Of a stretch of 64,000 nt of DNA, positions 17,162 through 25,855 are shown piece by piece; the first letter of the stretch is position 1; each line of letters opens with the position of its first letter. Both the position numbers and the translations under genes were made by a program. The notes beneath the pieces are model-generated. The model was not told where the DNA came from and did not search any database. It saw only the letters and a program-made list of their open reading frames with translations. This stretch comes from Streptomyces sp. CB01635 (GTDB lineage: Bacteria; Actinomycetota; Actinomycetes; Streptomycetales; Streptomycetaceae), in NCBI RefSeq assembly GCF_002803065.1, contig NZ_NNBL01000006.1:62001-126000 (forward strand), given 5' to 3'.

Positions 17162-17668
17162 TCAGGGTCGGCGGCCGCCGGGGCCCGATTCGGCGGCCAC
17201 CATCACCCGCCGCAGCAGGTCCGAGAGCTGCTTGCGCTCCTTCGCGTCGAGCGCGCCGAGCACCCGGTGCTCCTCGCCCCCGAGCCGGTCCATCGCCTTG
17301 CGCCAGATCGCGTGGCCCGCTTCGGTCAGCTCCACGTCGACCCGGCGCCGGTCGGTCCTGGACGGCGTACGGACGACGAGGCCGCGGCGTTCGAGGCCGT
17401 CGAGGCGGCCCGTGACGGAAGCCGGGGCGAGGCCCAGGTCCGAGGCGAGTTCCGAGGGCGCCGCGCGTCCGCCGCGCCCCGCGAGCTTGTGCAGCGTGTC
17501 GTACTCGAACCGCTCCAGCTCCACGTCGACCAGGGCCTGTTCACGGATCCTGCGCAGATGCCGGGTGAGCTCACCGGCACGCGTGATCGCGCCCTCGACG
17601 TCCGGGTCGAGGTCCGGCATGACCGGCAGCCAGCGCGCCAGGTGCCCATCGGTCCAGTCGCGTTCCAT
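17162..17668 (-). CDS. MarR family transcriptional regulator
   Basis: 168 residues. The winged HTH core is ELERFEYDTLHKLAGRGGRA, APSELASDLGLAPASVTGRL, DGLERRGLVVRTPSRTDRRR and VDVELTEAGHAIWRKAMDRL. The RTPSRTDRRRV segment is the beta-wing. It faces an MFS transporter gene across 94 bases that hold a 15-bp tandem repeat, a candidate operator. It probably represses itself and the transporter until a small ligand, likely the transported compound, binds. Confidence 0.9.
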   Translation of the reverse strand: MERDWTDGHLARWLPVMPDLDPDVEGAITRAGELTRHLRRIREQALVDVELERFEYDTLHKLAGRGGRAAPSELASDLGLAPASVTGRLDGLERRGLVVRTPSRTDRRRVDVELTEAGHAIWRKAMDRLGGEEHRVLGALDAKERKQLSDLLRRVMVAAESGPGGRRP

Positions 17669-17717
17669 GGGGGCAGTTTACGGCCAGATCCTTCGGTGCC
17701 GGATATTTTGATTCCCG

Positions 17718-17747
17718 ATACTTCGTTGACGAATACTTCGGCGACGA
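17718..17747. promoter_or_regulatory. Tandem 15-bp repeat, candidate MarR operator
   Basis: ATACTTCGTTGACGA (17718-17732) is directly followed by ATACTTCGGCGACGA (17733-17747). The first copy contains the inverted repeat TTCGT-TG-ACGAA. It lies between the divergent marR-type and MFS genes and ends 15 bases before the MFS start. Confidence 0.55.
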
Positions 17748-17762
17748 AATACATTCGCCCGC

Positions 17763-19076
17763 ATGCCGCGCCCCAGCCTCCGCCACCCGCTGTTGAGCAA
17801 CGCCCGCTTCCGCCGCTTCTTCCTCGGCCGCCTCCTCTCCCTGGTCGGCGACGCCGTCATCCCCTCCGCCCTCGCCCTCGCCGTGCTGCGCGCCACCGGC
17901 TCGGCCTCGGCGCTCGCGCTGGTCCTGGGCTGCGCGATGGTGCCGCGGCTCGTACTCCTCCCCCTGGGCGGCGTGATCGCCGACCGCTTCAACCCGCGCA
18001 TCGTGGCCCTGACCACCGATCTCATACGGTGCGCCGGCCAGCTCTTCGTGGGCATCGAACTCCTCTCCGGGAAACCGGAGTTGTGGCAGATCGCGGTCGC
18101 CGAGGCGATCGGCGGCGCGGCCTCAGCCTTCGCCATGCCGACGCTCGCCTCACTGATCGTCGGCATCGTCGGCGAGAAGGACCGGCAGGCCGCCAACTCC
18201 GCCCTAGCCGTGGTCCGCAGCGGCACGCTGGCGGGCGGTCCGGCGCTCGCCGGGCTGCTTGTCCTGACCGCGGGTCCCGGCTGGGCGTTCGTGCTGGACG
18301 CCGCCTCGTTCGCCGTCAGCGCCGCCCTGCTCGCCACCCTGCGGCTCAGCCGCACCACGGCACCCGCCGAGGAACACCGCTCTCTCCGGTCCGACCTCGT
18401 CGAGGGCTGGCACGAGGTGCGCTCGCGCGGCTGGTACTGGACGAGCCTCATCGCCCACGCCACCTGGAACGGCGCGGCAGCCGTGTTCGCCACCCTCGGA
18501 CCGGCCGTCGCCGTCAAGGAACTGGGCGGCGACGGCGCCTGGATCGTGATCGCCCAGGCCGGCGCCGTCGGCCTCCTCCTCGGATCACTCCTGTCCGGGC
18601 GGGCCCGGCCCCGCCGCCCGGTCCTCACGGGCAACCTGGTCCTGACCACGTACGTCCTGCCGCTGGGGCTGCTCGCCCTGCACGCCCCCGCACCGGCGGT
18701 CGCCGCCGCGTTCGGCGTCGCCCTGGCCGGTCTCGGCTTCTTCAATCCCCTGTGGGAGACGGCGGTGCAAACGGCCGTTCCCGCGTCGGTCCTCGCCCGC
18801 GTCACCTCGTACGACTGGCTGCTCTCGCTGGCCGCGATGCCCCTCGGCTACGTCCTCGCCCCGCTCGCCGCCGACGCCTGGGGCGAGGCGACCCCGCTGT
18901 GGATCGCGGCGGCGGCCGTGGGCCTGGCCTGCTTGGCCACGGCGGGGGTGCCCGGCGTACGGCACTTCACGCTGAACACCCCTGCCAACCCGCCTGACGC
19001 AGACGTCAGTTCACCAGATCTGCACCGTCGTCCGTCAGCTCCACGTCGTACACCAGCGGATCGCCCCCGACGGTGA
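17763..19076 (+). CDS. MFS transporter (drug-efflux type)
   Basis: 437 residues with about 12 membrane segments. It begins HPLLSNARFRRFFLGRLLSL; the motif GRLLSLVGDAVIPSALALAV opens helix 1 as in the MFS_3/enterobactin-exporter-like subfamily. The loop 2-3 motif is GGVIADRFNPR. The C-terminus after the last helix is a basic, Pro-rich tail that overlaps the 3' end of the MMPL gene on the other strand by 71 bases. Divergent from a MarR regulator, which points to export of a toxic compound. Substrate unknown. Confidence 0.88.
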   Translation: MPRPSLRHPLLSNARFRRFFLGRLLSLVGDAVIPSALALAVLRATGSASALALVLGCAMVPRLVLLPLGGVIADRFNPRIVALTTDLIRCAGQLFVGIELLSGKPELWQIAVAEAIGGAASAFAMPTLASLIVGIVGEKDRQAANSALAVVRSGTLAGGPALAGLLVLTAGPGWAFVLDAASFAVSAALLATLRLSRTTAPAEEHRSLRSDLVEGWHEVRSRGWYWTSLIAHATWNGAAAVFATLGPAVAVKELGGDGAWIVIAQAGAVGLLLGSLLSGRARPRRPVLTGNLVLTTYVLPLGLLALHAPAPAVAAAFGVALAGLGFFNPLWETAVQTAVPASVLARVTSYDWLLSLAAMPLGYVLAPLAADAWGEATPLWIAAAAVGLACLATAGVPGVRHFTLNTPANPPDADVSSPDLHRRPSAPRRTPADRPRR

Positions 19077-21477
19077 TGTGGCGGGCGCGCGGCACCACTC
19101 CGTGCGCCGTCACCGCCAGGACGTACGCCCCCGGCGCGGGCACCGACACGATGTACGAGCCGTCGGCGAGGGACGTGACGCGGTCGAGCTGGCGGCCGCC
19201 CCTGGAGACGAGGGTCACGGAGGCGCCGGCCAAGGAGTCGCCGTCGGGGGTGCGCAGGAATCCGTGGACGACCGTGGCTCCGCCGGTGCTGCTCTCCATG
19301 GGCTCCGCGGTCCTGACGAGGCCGGCGCTTTTGACGGGCTCGGTCGGCGGTGCGGCGGGCGGCTCGGCCGCCTCCACGGCCAGGTGCGGGAGCCGGCGGT
19401 CCAGCCAGTCCGGCAGCCACCAGTTGGAGCGGCCGAGGAGATGCATCGCCGCCGGAACCAGCGCCGTACGCAGGATGAACGCGTCGAGCGCGACCGCAGC
19501 GGCCAGCCCGATGCCCGCCATCGCGCCCTCCATGTCGCCGCTCAGGACGAACGCGGAGAACACGCAGATCATGATGAGAGCCGCGCAGTTGATGACCCGG
19601 CTCGTCTCGGCGAGGCCGACGCGCACGGCCCGCGCGTTGTCCCCGGTGTGCACCCACTCCTCGTGCATCCGGCTCACCAGGAACACCTGGTAGTCCATCG
19701 AGAGGCCGAACAGCAGCGACAGCATGATCACCGGCAGGAATGCGGTGATCGGCCCCTCCTTCCCGATGCCGAGGAACTCCGTCCCCCAGCCCCACTGGAA
19801 GACCGCCACCAGGACGCCGAACGACGCGGCCGCCGCGATCAGGTTCATCAGCGCGGCCGTGAGCGGCACCACGAACGAGCGGAACGCGATCAGGAGCAGC
19901 AGGAAGCCGAGCCCGATGATGGCGCCCACGAAGTAGGGCAGCCGGTCGCCGGTCACCGACGCGAAGTCCTTGAAGACGGCCGTCACCCCGCCGACGTGCG
20001 CCTCGACACCGGCTTCCGGGATCACATCGTCCCGCAGCCGGTCGATGAGCCGGTCCGTCCCGACGGACTGCGGGGACGTCTCCGGCACGACCTGGATGAC
20101 CGTGATGCCCCCGGCGGGCGGGGCCGCGGCGGCCTGCGCGACGTCGTCCGTCGCACGGATCGTCCTGACCAGCTCCGTGGTGTCGGCGCCGCCCGGCACG
20201 ACGACCTGAAGCGGCCCGTTGAAGCCGGGCCCGAAGCCCTCCGCGAGCAGGTCGTACGCCTGCCGGGTCGTCGTCGACTCCTGGTTGTTGCCCTGGTCGG
20301 TGGCGCCGAGCCGCAGCGACAGTACGGGCAGCGCGAGCACCGCCATGACGACCAGCGCCATCGTCGCGATCGAGCGCGGGCGCTTTTGCACATACGCCGA
20401 CCAGCGCGCCGCGGGACCGCTCGCCTCGGCGGGATCCGGCCCCGCCGCCGCGAGCTTCCGCCGCTGCTTGCGGCTGAGGACGCGCGGGCCGAGCAGGCCG
20501 AGGAGCGCGGGCAGGAGGGTGATCGCCGCCAGGACGCTGAGCACGACCGTGAGGGACGTGGCGATGACGACACCGTCCAGGAAGCGCAGGTTCATGACCA
20601 GCATCCCGGCGAGCGCGATGCACACGGTGCCGCCCGCGAACAGGACCGCGCGCCCCGACGTGTTGAGGGCGCGCACCGCCGACTCCTCCGGTCCGAGCCC
20701 TCGCTGGATGCCGCGCCGGTGCCGGGTGACGATGAAGAGCGCGTAGTCGATGCCGACGCCGAGACCGATCAACGAGCCGAGCAGTGGGGCCACTTCGGGC
20801 ACGTTCGTCACATGGCTGAGCAGCATCGTCGCCATCATTCCGCTGCCGACGCCCATGATCGCGACGACGATCGGAAGCAGCATCGCGAACAGCGAGCCGA
20901 AGGCCAGGAAGAGGACGACGGCCGCCGCCGCGATGCCGACCACCTCGGATACGCCGGTGGGCGGCTCCTGGATACGGGTGATGGCCTGGCCGCCCAACTC
21001 GACCTGGAGTCCGTCGCGTTCGGCGCCCTGGGCCGTGTCGACGACTTTCTGGACGAGGTCCTTGGGGACCTCGTTCGCCTGGTCGGTGAAGGTGATCTGC
21101 GCGTAGGCGGTGCGGCCGTCGCGGCTGATCTGCGCGGCGCCGTTCCTCTCGTAGGGGCCCGCGACCTGGCCGACACCCCGCATTCCGGCGATCTCCTTCA
21201 GCGCGGGCTCGATCCGGGACCGTACGGCTTTGTTCGTCACCGACCCCGCATCGCCGGACGCCCGCCACACCACGGTGTCCGTGTCGCCCGAACTCTGCGG
21301 GAACGCCTTCGTCATCAGGTCGTACGCCTGCTTGGAGTCCGTGTCGGGGAGGGAGAACACGTTCGAGTAGTCGGTCCCCGCCGAGGTGCCCGCGGCCCCC
21401 AGGCCGAACAGCGCCCCCACCCACAGCACCAGGACCACCAGGCGGTGCCGGTAGCACCACCGTGCCAATGCCGTCAC
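19006..21477 (-). CDS. MMPL family transporter with C-terminal carboxypeptidase-regulatory-like domain
   Basis: About 823 residues. GTG 21477 is preferred because GAAGGAG stands 8 bases upstream; GTG 21486 is too close to that site. It has the RND/MMPL layout: helix 1 (LVVLVLWVGALFGLGAAGTS), a large extracellular domain, five helices, a cytoplasmic loop (LSRKQRRKLAAAG), then a second half with the same order. Unusual is the end: after a Pro/Ala linker (about residues 715-745) comes VHGFLRTPDGDSLAGASVTL through GSYIVSVPAPGAYVLAVTA, a carboxypeptidase regulatory-like beta-sandwich. MMPL proteins export lipids or hydrophobic metabolites using the proton gradient. Confidence 0.9.
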   Translation of the reverse strand: MTALARWCYRHRLVVLVLWVGALFGLGAAGTSAGTDYSNVFSLPDTDSKQAYDLMTKAFPQSSGDTDTVVWRASGDAGSVTNKAVRSRIEPALKEIAGMRGVGQVAGPYERNGAAQISRDGRTAYAQITFTDQANEVPKDLVQKVVDTAQGAERDGLQVELGGQAITRIQEPPTGVSEVVGIAAAAVVLFLAFGSLFAMLLPIVVAIMGVGSGMMATMLLSHVTNVPEVAPLLGSLIGLGVGIDYALFIVTRHRRGIQRGLGPEESAVRALNTSGRAVLFAGGTVCIALAGMLVMNLRFLDGVVIATSLTVVLSVLAAITLLPALLGLLGPRVLSRKQRRKLAAAGPDPAEASGPAARWSAYVQKRPRSIATMALVVMAVLALPVLSLRLGATDQGNNQESTTTRQAYDLLAEGFGPGFNGPLQVVVPGGADTTELVRTIRATDDVAQAAAAPPAGGITVIQVVPETSPQSVGTDRLIDRLRDDVIPEAGVEAHVGGVTAVFKDFASVTGDRLPYFVGAIIGLGFLLLLIAFRSFVVPLTAALMNLIAAAASFGVLVAVFQWGWGTEFLGIGKEGPITAFLPVIMLSLLFGLSMDYQVFLVSRMHEEWVHTGDNARAVRVGLAETSRVINCAALIMICVFSAFVLSGDMEGAMAGIGLAAAVALDAFILRTALVPAAMHLLGRSNWWLPDWLDRRLPHLAVEAAEPPAAPPTEPVKSAGLVRTAEPMESSTGGATVVHGFLRTPDGDSLAGASVTLVSRGGRQLDRVTSLADGSYIVSVPAPGAYVLAVTAHGVVPRARHITVGGDPLVYDVELTDDGADLVN

Positions 21478-21674
21478 GTTTGCCACTCCTTCGGTCTTCC
21501 GTCACCGGGAGCGCGGCCGTAACTCCGGCGCGGGCTCCGCGGGTTCCCCCGGGCCTGCCTCGGCCTCAGCATCCGTGGGCGCGGGGGCACGGCGGCACGA
21601 CGCGGCCATGACTCTCAAGGAACTCCAAGGGGCAGGCAGCCCCGAGCGGGGGCGGGCGCGCCGATACTGGACTT

Positions 21675-22562
21675 ATGAACGCTGGGGGTATGAGTGCCGG
21701 GCATGTGAACGAGGGACCTGTCGAATCGGGGCACGCGAAGGGTGGGTCGGTGGCCTCGGGGCACGCGGACGCCGGTCCCGTGAACGCCGGGCACGCGAAC
21801 GCCGGGCACGCGGACGCCGGGCACGCGGACGCCGGTCCTGTGGGTGCCGGGCCCGTGAGCAACGCGGAGCACCCCGCGGGAGCCACCGTGCTCATCGTCG
21901 AGGACGAGCCGAGCATCACCGACGTCCTCGCGATAGCCCTGCGCTACCACCGCTTCGAGGTCATGACGGCGGGCACCGTCCGCGAGGGCCTCGCCCTGGC
22001 CACACGCACCCGGCCCGACGCCGCGCTCCTCGACGTGATGCTTCCGGACGGCGACGGCCGGGCGCTCGGGCGCGAACTGCGCGCCCGCAGGCCCGATCTG
22101 GCCCTCGTCTTCCTGACCGCGCGCGACGCGCCCGCCGAGATCGTGGGCGCGCTCGGTTTCGGCGACGACTACATCACCAAGCCGTTCAACATCGACGAGG
22201 TCGTGGCCAGACTGGGCGCCGTCCTGCGCCGCACCCGGTCGGCCGACGTCCTGCCCGAACGGCCGCCGCTGCGCTACGGCGACCTCGAACTCGACGAAAC
22301 GGCCTACACCGTCCACCGCTCGGGCCACACGGTCCAGCTCACGCCCACCGAGTACGCGCTCCTGCGCTTCCTCGTGCGCAACGGCGGCCGCGTCGTTCCC
22401 AAGGAACAACTCCTGCGGCACGTATGGCAGTACGAGCACACGGCGGAGTCGACCGTCGTCGAGACCTACATCAGCTACCTACGGCGCAAACTCGAAGCGC
22501 TGGGGCCGCCGTTGATCACTACGCGGCGGGGGGTCGGGTACGGGCTTGCGGGTGGGGCGTGA
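21675..22562 (+). CDS. OmpR-family response regulator with repetitive N-terminal extension
   Basis: 295 residues from ATG 21675. The receiver domain starts at TVLIVEDEPSITDVLAIALR; the phospho-acceptor is D120 in ALLDVMLPDGDG and the conserved Lys is in DYITKPFN. The winged-helix DNA-binding domain ends with YISYLRRKLEALG and TTRRGVGYGLAGG. Before the receiver stand about 65 extra residues rich in Gly-His-Ala/Asp-Ala-Gly units. GATACT 6 bases before the ATG could be the -10 of a leaderless mRNA; a start at GTG 21855 would remove the extension. It overlaps the kinase start by 4 bases (GTGA). Confidence 0.9.
   Translation: MNAGGMSAGHVNEGPVESGHAKGGSVASGHADAGPVNAGHANAGHADAGHADAGPVGAGPVSNAEHPAGATVLIVEDEPSITDVLAIALRYHRFEVMTAGTVREGLALATRTRPDAALLDVMLPDGDGRALGRELRARRPDLALVFLTARDAPAEIVGALGFGDDYITKPFNIDEVVARLGAVLRRTRSADVLPERPPLRYGDLELDETAYTVHRSGHTVQLTPTEYALLRFLVRNGGRVVPKEQLLRHVWQYEHTAESTVVETYISYLRRKLEALGPPLITTRRGVGYGLAGGA
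21789..21833. repeat. 15-bp tandem repeat inside the response regulator gene
   Basis: Three copies of GGGCACGCGrACGCC (21789-21803, 21804-21818, 21819-21833), preceded by degenerate copies back to about 21730. They encode GHANA/GHADA units in the N-terminal extension. Confidence 0.8.
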
Positions 22563-24100
22563 AGCGGGGGCGGGGGCACGTGCCCGGTCGGAGCCGGCGG
22601 TTCCACTCCCTGCGCGCCAAACTCACCCTCGTCAACGTGGCGCTGCTCGCCCTCGGCATCGTCGCCGCGACCGCCGTCAGCCTCATGGGCATGCGCCACT
22701 ATCTCCTCGCGAACGTCGACGCCGAGCTGACCTCGTCCCGCACCTCGCTCCAGCGCACCGGTCTCACCCTCAAGCAGATCGAGTCGCTCAGCGAACTGGG
22801 CATCGCCCTCGACAAACTCTCCCCCGGCCCCAACTCCACCGATTCTGGGGCGAGTTCACTACCGCGCAACGAAACCGTGTTCGTGGCGGTCGACCGGGCC
22901 GGCGAGCCCATCACCGTAGGCACCCTGCGCCCCACCGCCCGCCAGCGCGACCTCGCCTCCGCGGTCGACGATCCGAAGGCGCTCGCCACCGCCGACGAGC
23001 CACGCGACGTCACTGTGCACGGCGACCCGTACCGCGCGGTGGGCGCTCGGCTCGCCGACGGCACGACCGTGCTGCTCGCCACCTCGACGGCCAACGTCCA
23101 GACCGGCATCCACAAGGCGCTCAGGCTCGACATCGCCCTCGGCACGGGCCTGCTCACGCTGCTCGCCGTCCTCACGATGATCGGCGTCAGCCACCGGATG
23201 CGGCCCCTCGAAGACATGGTCGAGACCGCGTCGGCCATCGCCGACGGAGACCTCGCACGGCGCGTGCCGCCGCACCACGACACCGCCCTGGAGGTCGAAC
23301 AGCTGCGGCTCGCCCTCAACTCCATGCTCCACCAGGTCGAAACGGCCTTCGAGACCCGCGAGCGCAGCTCCGCCCAGCTCCGGCGGTTCGTCGCCGACGC
23401 CTCCCACGAACTGCGTACGCCGCTCGCCGCGATCCGCGGCTACCTCCAGCTCTACGACAAGGGGATGCTCCGCGACCCGGCCGAACGCACCCGCGCCCTG
23501 GGCCGCGTCCACGCCGAGGCCGACCGCATGAGCCGACTCGTCGACGAACTCCTCACCCTGGCCCGCCTCGACCAGGGCCCCGAACTGCGCCTGCGGAACG
23601 TCGATCTGAGCCGGCTGGTCCGCGAAGCCGCCGACGACCTTCGCGTGCAGCAGCCGGACCGCCCGGTCCACGTCGCCGCGGACGGCGCGCTGCTCGTCCG
23701 CGCCGACGAGTCGGGCCTGCGCCAGATCCTCGGGAACCTCCTTGCCAACGTACGTACCCACACACCGGAGGACGCCCCCGTCAGCGTCTCGCTCGAACGC
23801 GCGGACGGGACGGTGCGGCTGTGCGTGGCCGACGAGGGCCCCGGGCTTGACGAGGAGGACGCGGCACGGATCTTCGACCGCTTCTTCCGGGCGGGCGGGG
23901 GTGCCGGCAGCGGTCTGGGCCTGGCGATCGTGCAGGGGGTGGTGTCGGCGCACGGCGGCGAGGTGTCCGTGCGCACGGCTCCGGGGACGGGGGTGCGGGT
24001 GACGGTGGTGCTGCCGGGGGGTGGGGGGCCTGTTGGTTCGGCTCTGGCTGAGGGGGATCCCGTGAGTGAGGTTCCTGCTGGGGCTGAGGGGATCCCGTGA
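22559..24100 (+). CDS. Sensor histidine kinase
   Basis: 513 residues from GTG 22559, coupled to the response regulator. Order: short basic N-tail, membrane helix 1 (LTLVNVALLALGIVAATAVS), extracellular sensor domain of about 135 residues, membrane helix 2 (LGTGLLTLLAVLTMIGVSHR), HAMP (RMRPLEDMVETASAIADGDL), dimerisation/phospho-acceptor box ADASHELRTPLAAIRGYLQL (His283), N box LLANVRTH, G1 ADEGPGL, F box IFDRFFR and G2 GSGLGLAIV. It should phosphorylate the adjacent regulator. Its last 20 or so residues are encoded in a tandem repeat, so the C-terminal end looks recent. Signal unknown. Confidence 0.93.
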   Translation: MKRGRGHVPGRSRRFHSLRAKLTLVNVALLALGIVAATAVSLMGMRHYLLANVDAELTSSRTSLQRTGLTLKQIESLSELGIALDKLSPGPNSTDSGASSLPRNETVFVAVDRAGEPITVGTLRPTARQRDLASAVDDPKALATADEPRDVTVHGDPYRAVGARLADGTTVLLATSTANVQTGIHKALRLDIALGTGLLTLLAVLTMIGVSHRMRPLEDMVETASAIADGDLARRVPPHHDTALEVEQLRLALNSMLHQVETAFETRERSSAQLRRFVADASHELRTPLAAIRGYLQLYDKGMLRDPAERTRALGRVHAEADRMSRLVDELLTLARLDQGPELRLRNVDLSRLVREAADDLRVQQPDRPVHVAADGALLVRADESGLRQILGNLLANVRTHTPEDAPVSVSLERADGTVRLCVADEGPGLDEEDAARIFDRFFRAGGGAGSGLGLAIVQGVVSAHGGEVSVRTAPGTGVRVTVVLPGGGGPVGSALAEGDPVSEVPAGAEGIP

Positions 24101-24142
24101 GCGAGGTTCCTGCCGGGGCTTAGGGGGATCCCGTGAGTGAGG
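24046..24142. repeat. 35/36-bp tandem repeat at the 3' end of the kinase gene
   Basis: Units at 24046-24081, 24082-24116 and a partial copy at 24117-24142, each containing GATCCCGTGAGyGAGG. The second copy lacks one G in its G-run, which changes the frame and creates the kinase stop. It lies between the kinase (+) and the binding-protein gene (-). Confidence 0.8.
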
Positions 24143-24157
24143 CCTTCTCGGAGCCGG

Positions 24158-25714
24158 TCAGATCCAGCCGAGCTGCCACAGCCGGAACACCCCGGTCCCG
24201 TCCGACAGATACTGCCCGCCGGTGATGTCCTCCGTGCTGAGCACGTACTCCTTGCGCTGCCACAGAGGGATGAGCGGGACGTCGCGTGCGACCGCTTCCT
24301 GGAGCTTGCGGAAGTCGCCCATGGTGCGGCTGCGGTCCTCGTACTGCTGACTGGCCTGGATCAGGCCGTCGACCTCTTTGCTGCTGTATCCGTTGTGCAT
24401 GCCGGACCCGGTGCGCACGAGCTGCGCGGTGAACGTGTCCGGATCGGGGAAGTCCGGCAGCCAGCCGACCGCGTACGCGTCGAGCTTCCCGCTCGCGTAC
24501 CGCGTCTGGAAATCGGTCCACTCGTAGTAGCGCAGGCTCACCTTGAACAGCCCGCTCGCCTCCAGCTGCCGCTTGATCTCCTTCGCCTCGGACGCGGACG
24601 CGGCGCCGCGCGAGTACGCGAACTCGAAGCGGACCGGCGCGCTCACCCCGGCTTCCTGGAGCAGCTTGCGGGCACGGGCGGCGTCCGGCTTCGGATACGC
24701 GTCGAAGAACGCGGTCGTGTGCCCGGTGATGCCGCGCGGGATCAGGGAGTAGAGGGAGTCGACGGTGCCTTGGTACGTCGAGGCGACCAGCCGGTCCCGG
24801 TCCAGGAGCGTGGCGAGGGCTTGTCGCACCCGGCGGTCGTGCAACGGGCGGCCCGTCCGCACATTGAGGACGAGATTGCGGGTCTCCGCGCTCTCGACCT
24901 CGGTGAGCCGCTCCCCCTTGTCGCTCGGCGCGTACGAGGCGAGCAGCGCGGGCGGCAGCTGCCGAGCGGCGACGTCGACCGAACGGGCCTTCCAGGCGGC
25001 CTCGAGGGCGGCCGAGTCCTTGAAGTAGCGCAGGGTGGTGGGCTTCCCGACGCTCTTGACCGCGCCCTGGTAGCGGGAGTTGGGGACGAGCTTGGCCTGC
25101 TTGCCGGGCGTGTACGAGCTGAGGCTGTAGGGGCCGGTGCCGTCGACGCGGGTACGGGTACGCAGGCTGCGCGCCGGGTACTGGGTGCTGTCGACGATGG
25201 AACCGGCGCCCGTGGCGACCTTGAACGGGAACGTCGCGTCGGGCGAGGACAGCTGGAAGGTCACCGTCCGCGCCCCGCTCGTCTCGACCTTGCCGAGTGT
25301 GTCGAGCAGAGTGGCGGGGCCCACCGGCGAGTCGATGGCCTTGACCCGGTCGAAGGAGAACTTCACGTCCTTGGCCGTGACCGCGCGACCACTCGGGAAC
25401 GTCAGCCCGTCACGCAGCTCGCAACGGTAGGTGAGCAGCCCCTGGCCGACGAACCCGCAGTGCTTCGCGGCATCCGGCACGGGCGCGGCGCCACCCGCGT
25501 CGAACGTCAGCAGTGACTGGAACACGTTGCTGTACAGCGCCCATGATCCGGCGTCGTACGCACCGGCCGGATCGAGCGACGTCACGGCATCGGTCGTCCC
25601 GACCGTGATCGTCTTGCCCTGCTCATCCCGATCCGGAAGCAGCTGCCATGCGCCGGCTCCGGCGGCGGCAAGCACCATGAACGTGGCAAATACCCGCATG
25701 CGAATCGACCGCAT
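24158..25714 (-). CDS. ABC transporter substrate-binding protein, family 5 (peptide/nickel type)
   Basis: 518 residues. It has a membrane-type signal (RVFATFMVLAAAGAGAWQLL) but no lipobox cysteine, so it is either released or anchored by the helix. Family 5 landmarks: TITVGTTDAVTSLDPAGAYD, LTFPSGRAVTAKDVKFSFDR, VRQALATLLDRDRLV, and PDFPDPDTFTAQLV. Such proteins bind oligopeptides or similar solutes outside the cell. No permease or ATPase genes are next to it, so it is an orphan in this window and may feed a distant transporter or act as a sensor partner. It lies downstream of, and convergent with, the two-component system. Confidence 0.88.
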   Translation of the reverse strand: MRSIRMRVFATFMVLAAAGAGAWQLLPDRDEQGKTITVGTTDAVTSLDPAGAYDAGSWALYSNVFQSLLTFDAGGAAPVPDAAKHCGFVGQGLLTYRCELRDGLTFPSGRAVTAKDVKFSFDRVKAIDSPVGPATLLDTLGKVETSGARTVTFQLSSPDATFPFKVATGAGSIVDSTQYPARSLRTRTRVDGTGPYSLSSYTPGKQAKLVPNSRYQGAVKSVGKPTTLRYFKDSAALEAAWKARSVDVAARQLPPALLASYAPSDKGERLTEVESAETRNLVLNVRTGRPLHDRRVRQALATLLDRDRLVASTYQGTVDSLYSLIPRGITGHTTAFFDAYPKPDAARARKLLQEAGVSAPVRFEFAYSRGAASASEAKEIKRQLEASGLFKVSLRYYEWTDFQTRYASGKLDAYAVGWLPDFPDPDTFTAQLVRTGSGMHNGYSSKEVDGLIQASQQYEDRSRTMGDFRKLQEAVARDVPLIPLWQRKEYVLSTEDITGGQYLSDGTGVFRLWQLGWI

Positions 25715-25855
25715 CGCGCCCCTCCCCAGTGACGTGGATCACTGAATCACAGGAGTTTGAGCCGTGGGAAGGGGAGGTGATGAGCTTTTGAAGACCTTGA
25801 GGCACCCTGTGAGCAACTTGTGGGCAAGGGGGTTTCGAGCCTGTTTCGCGGCGGG

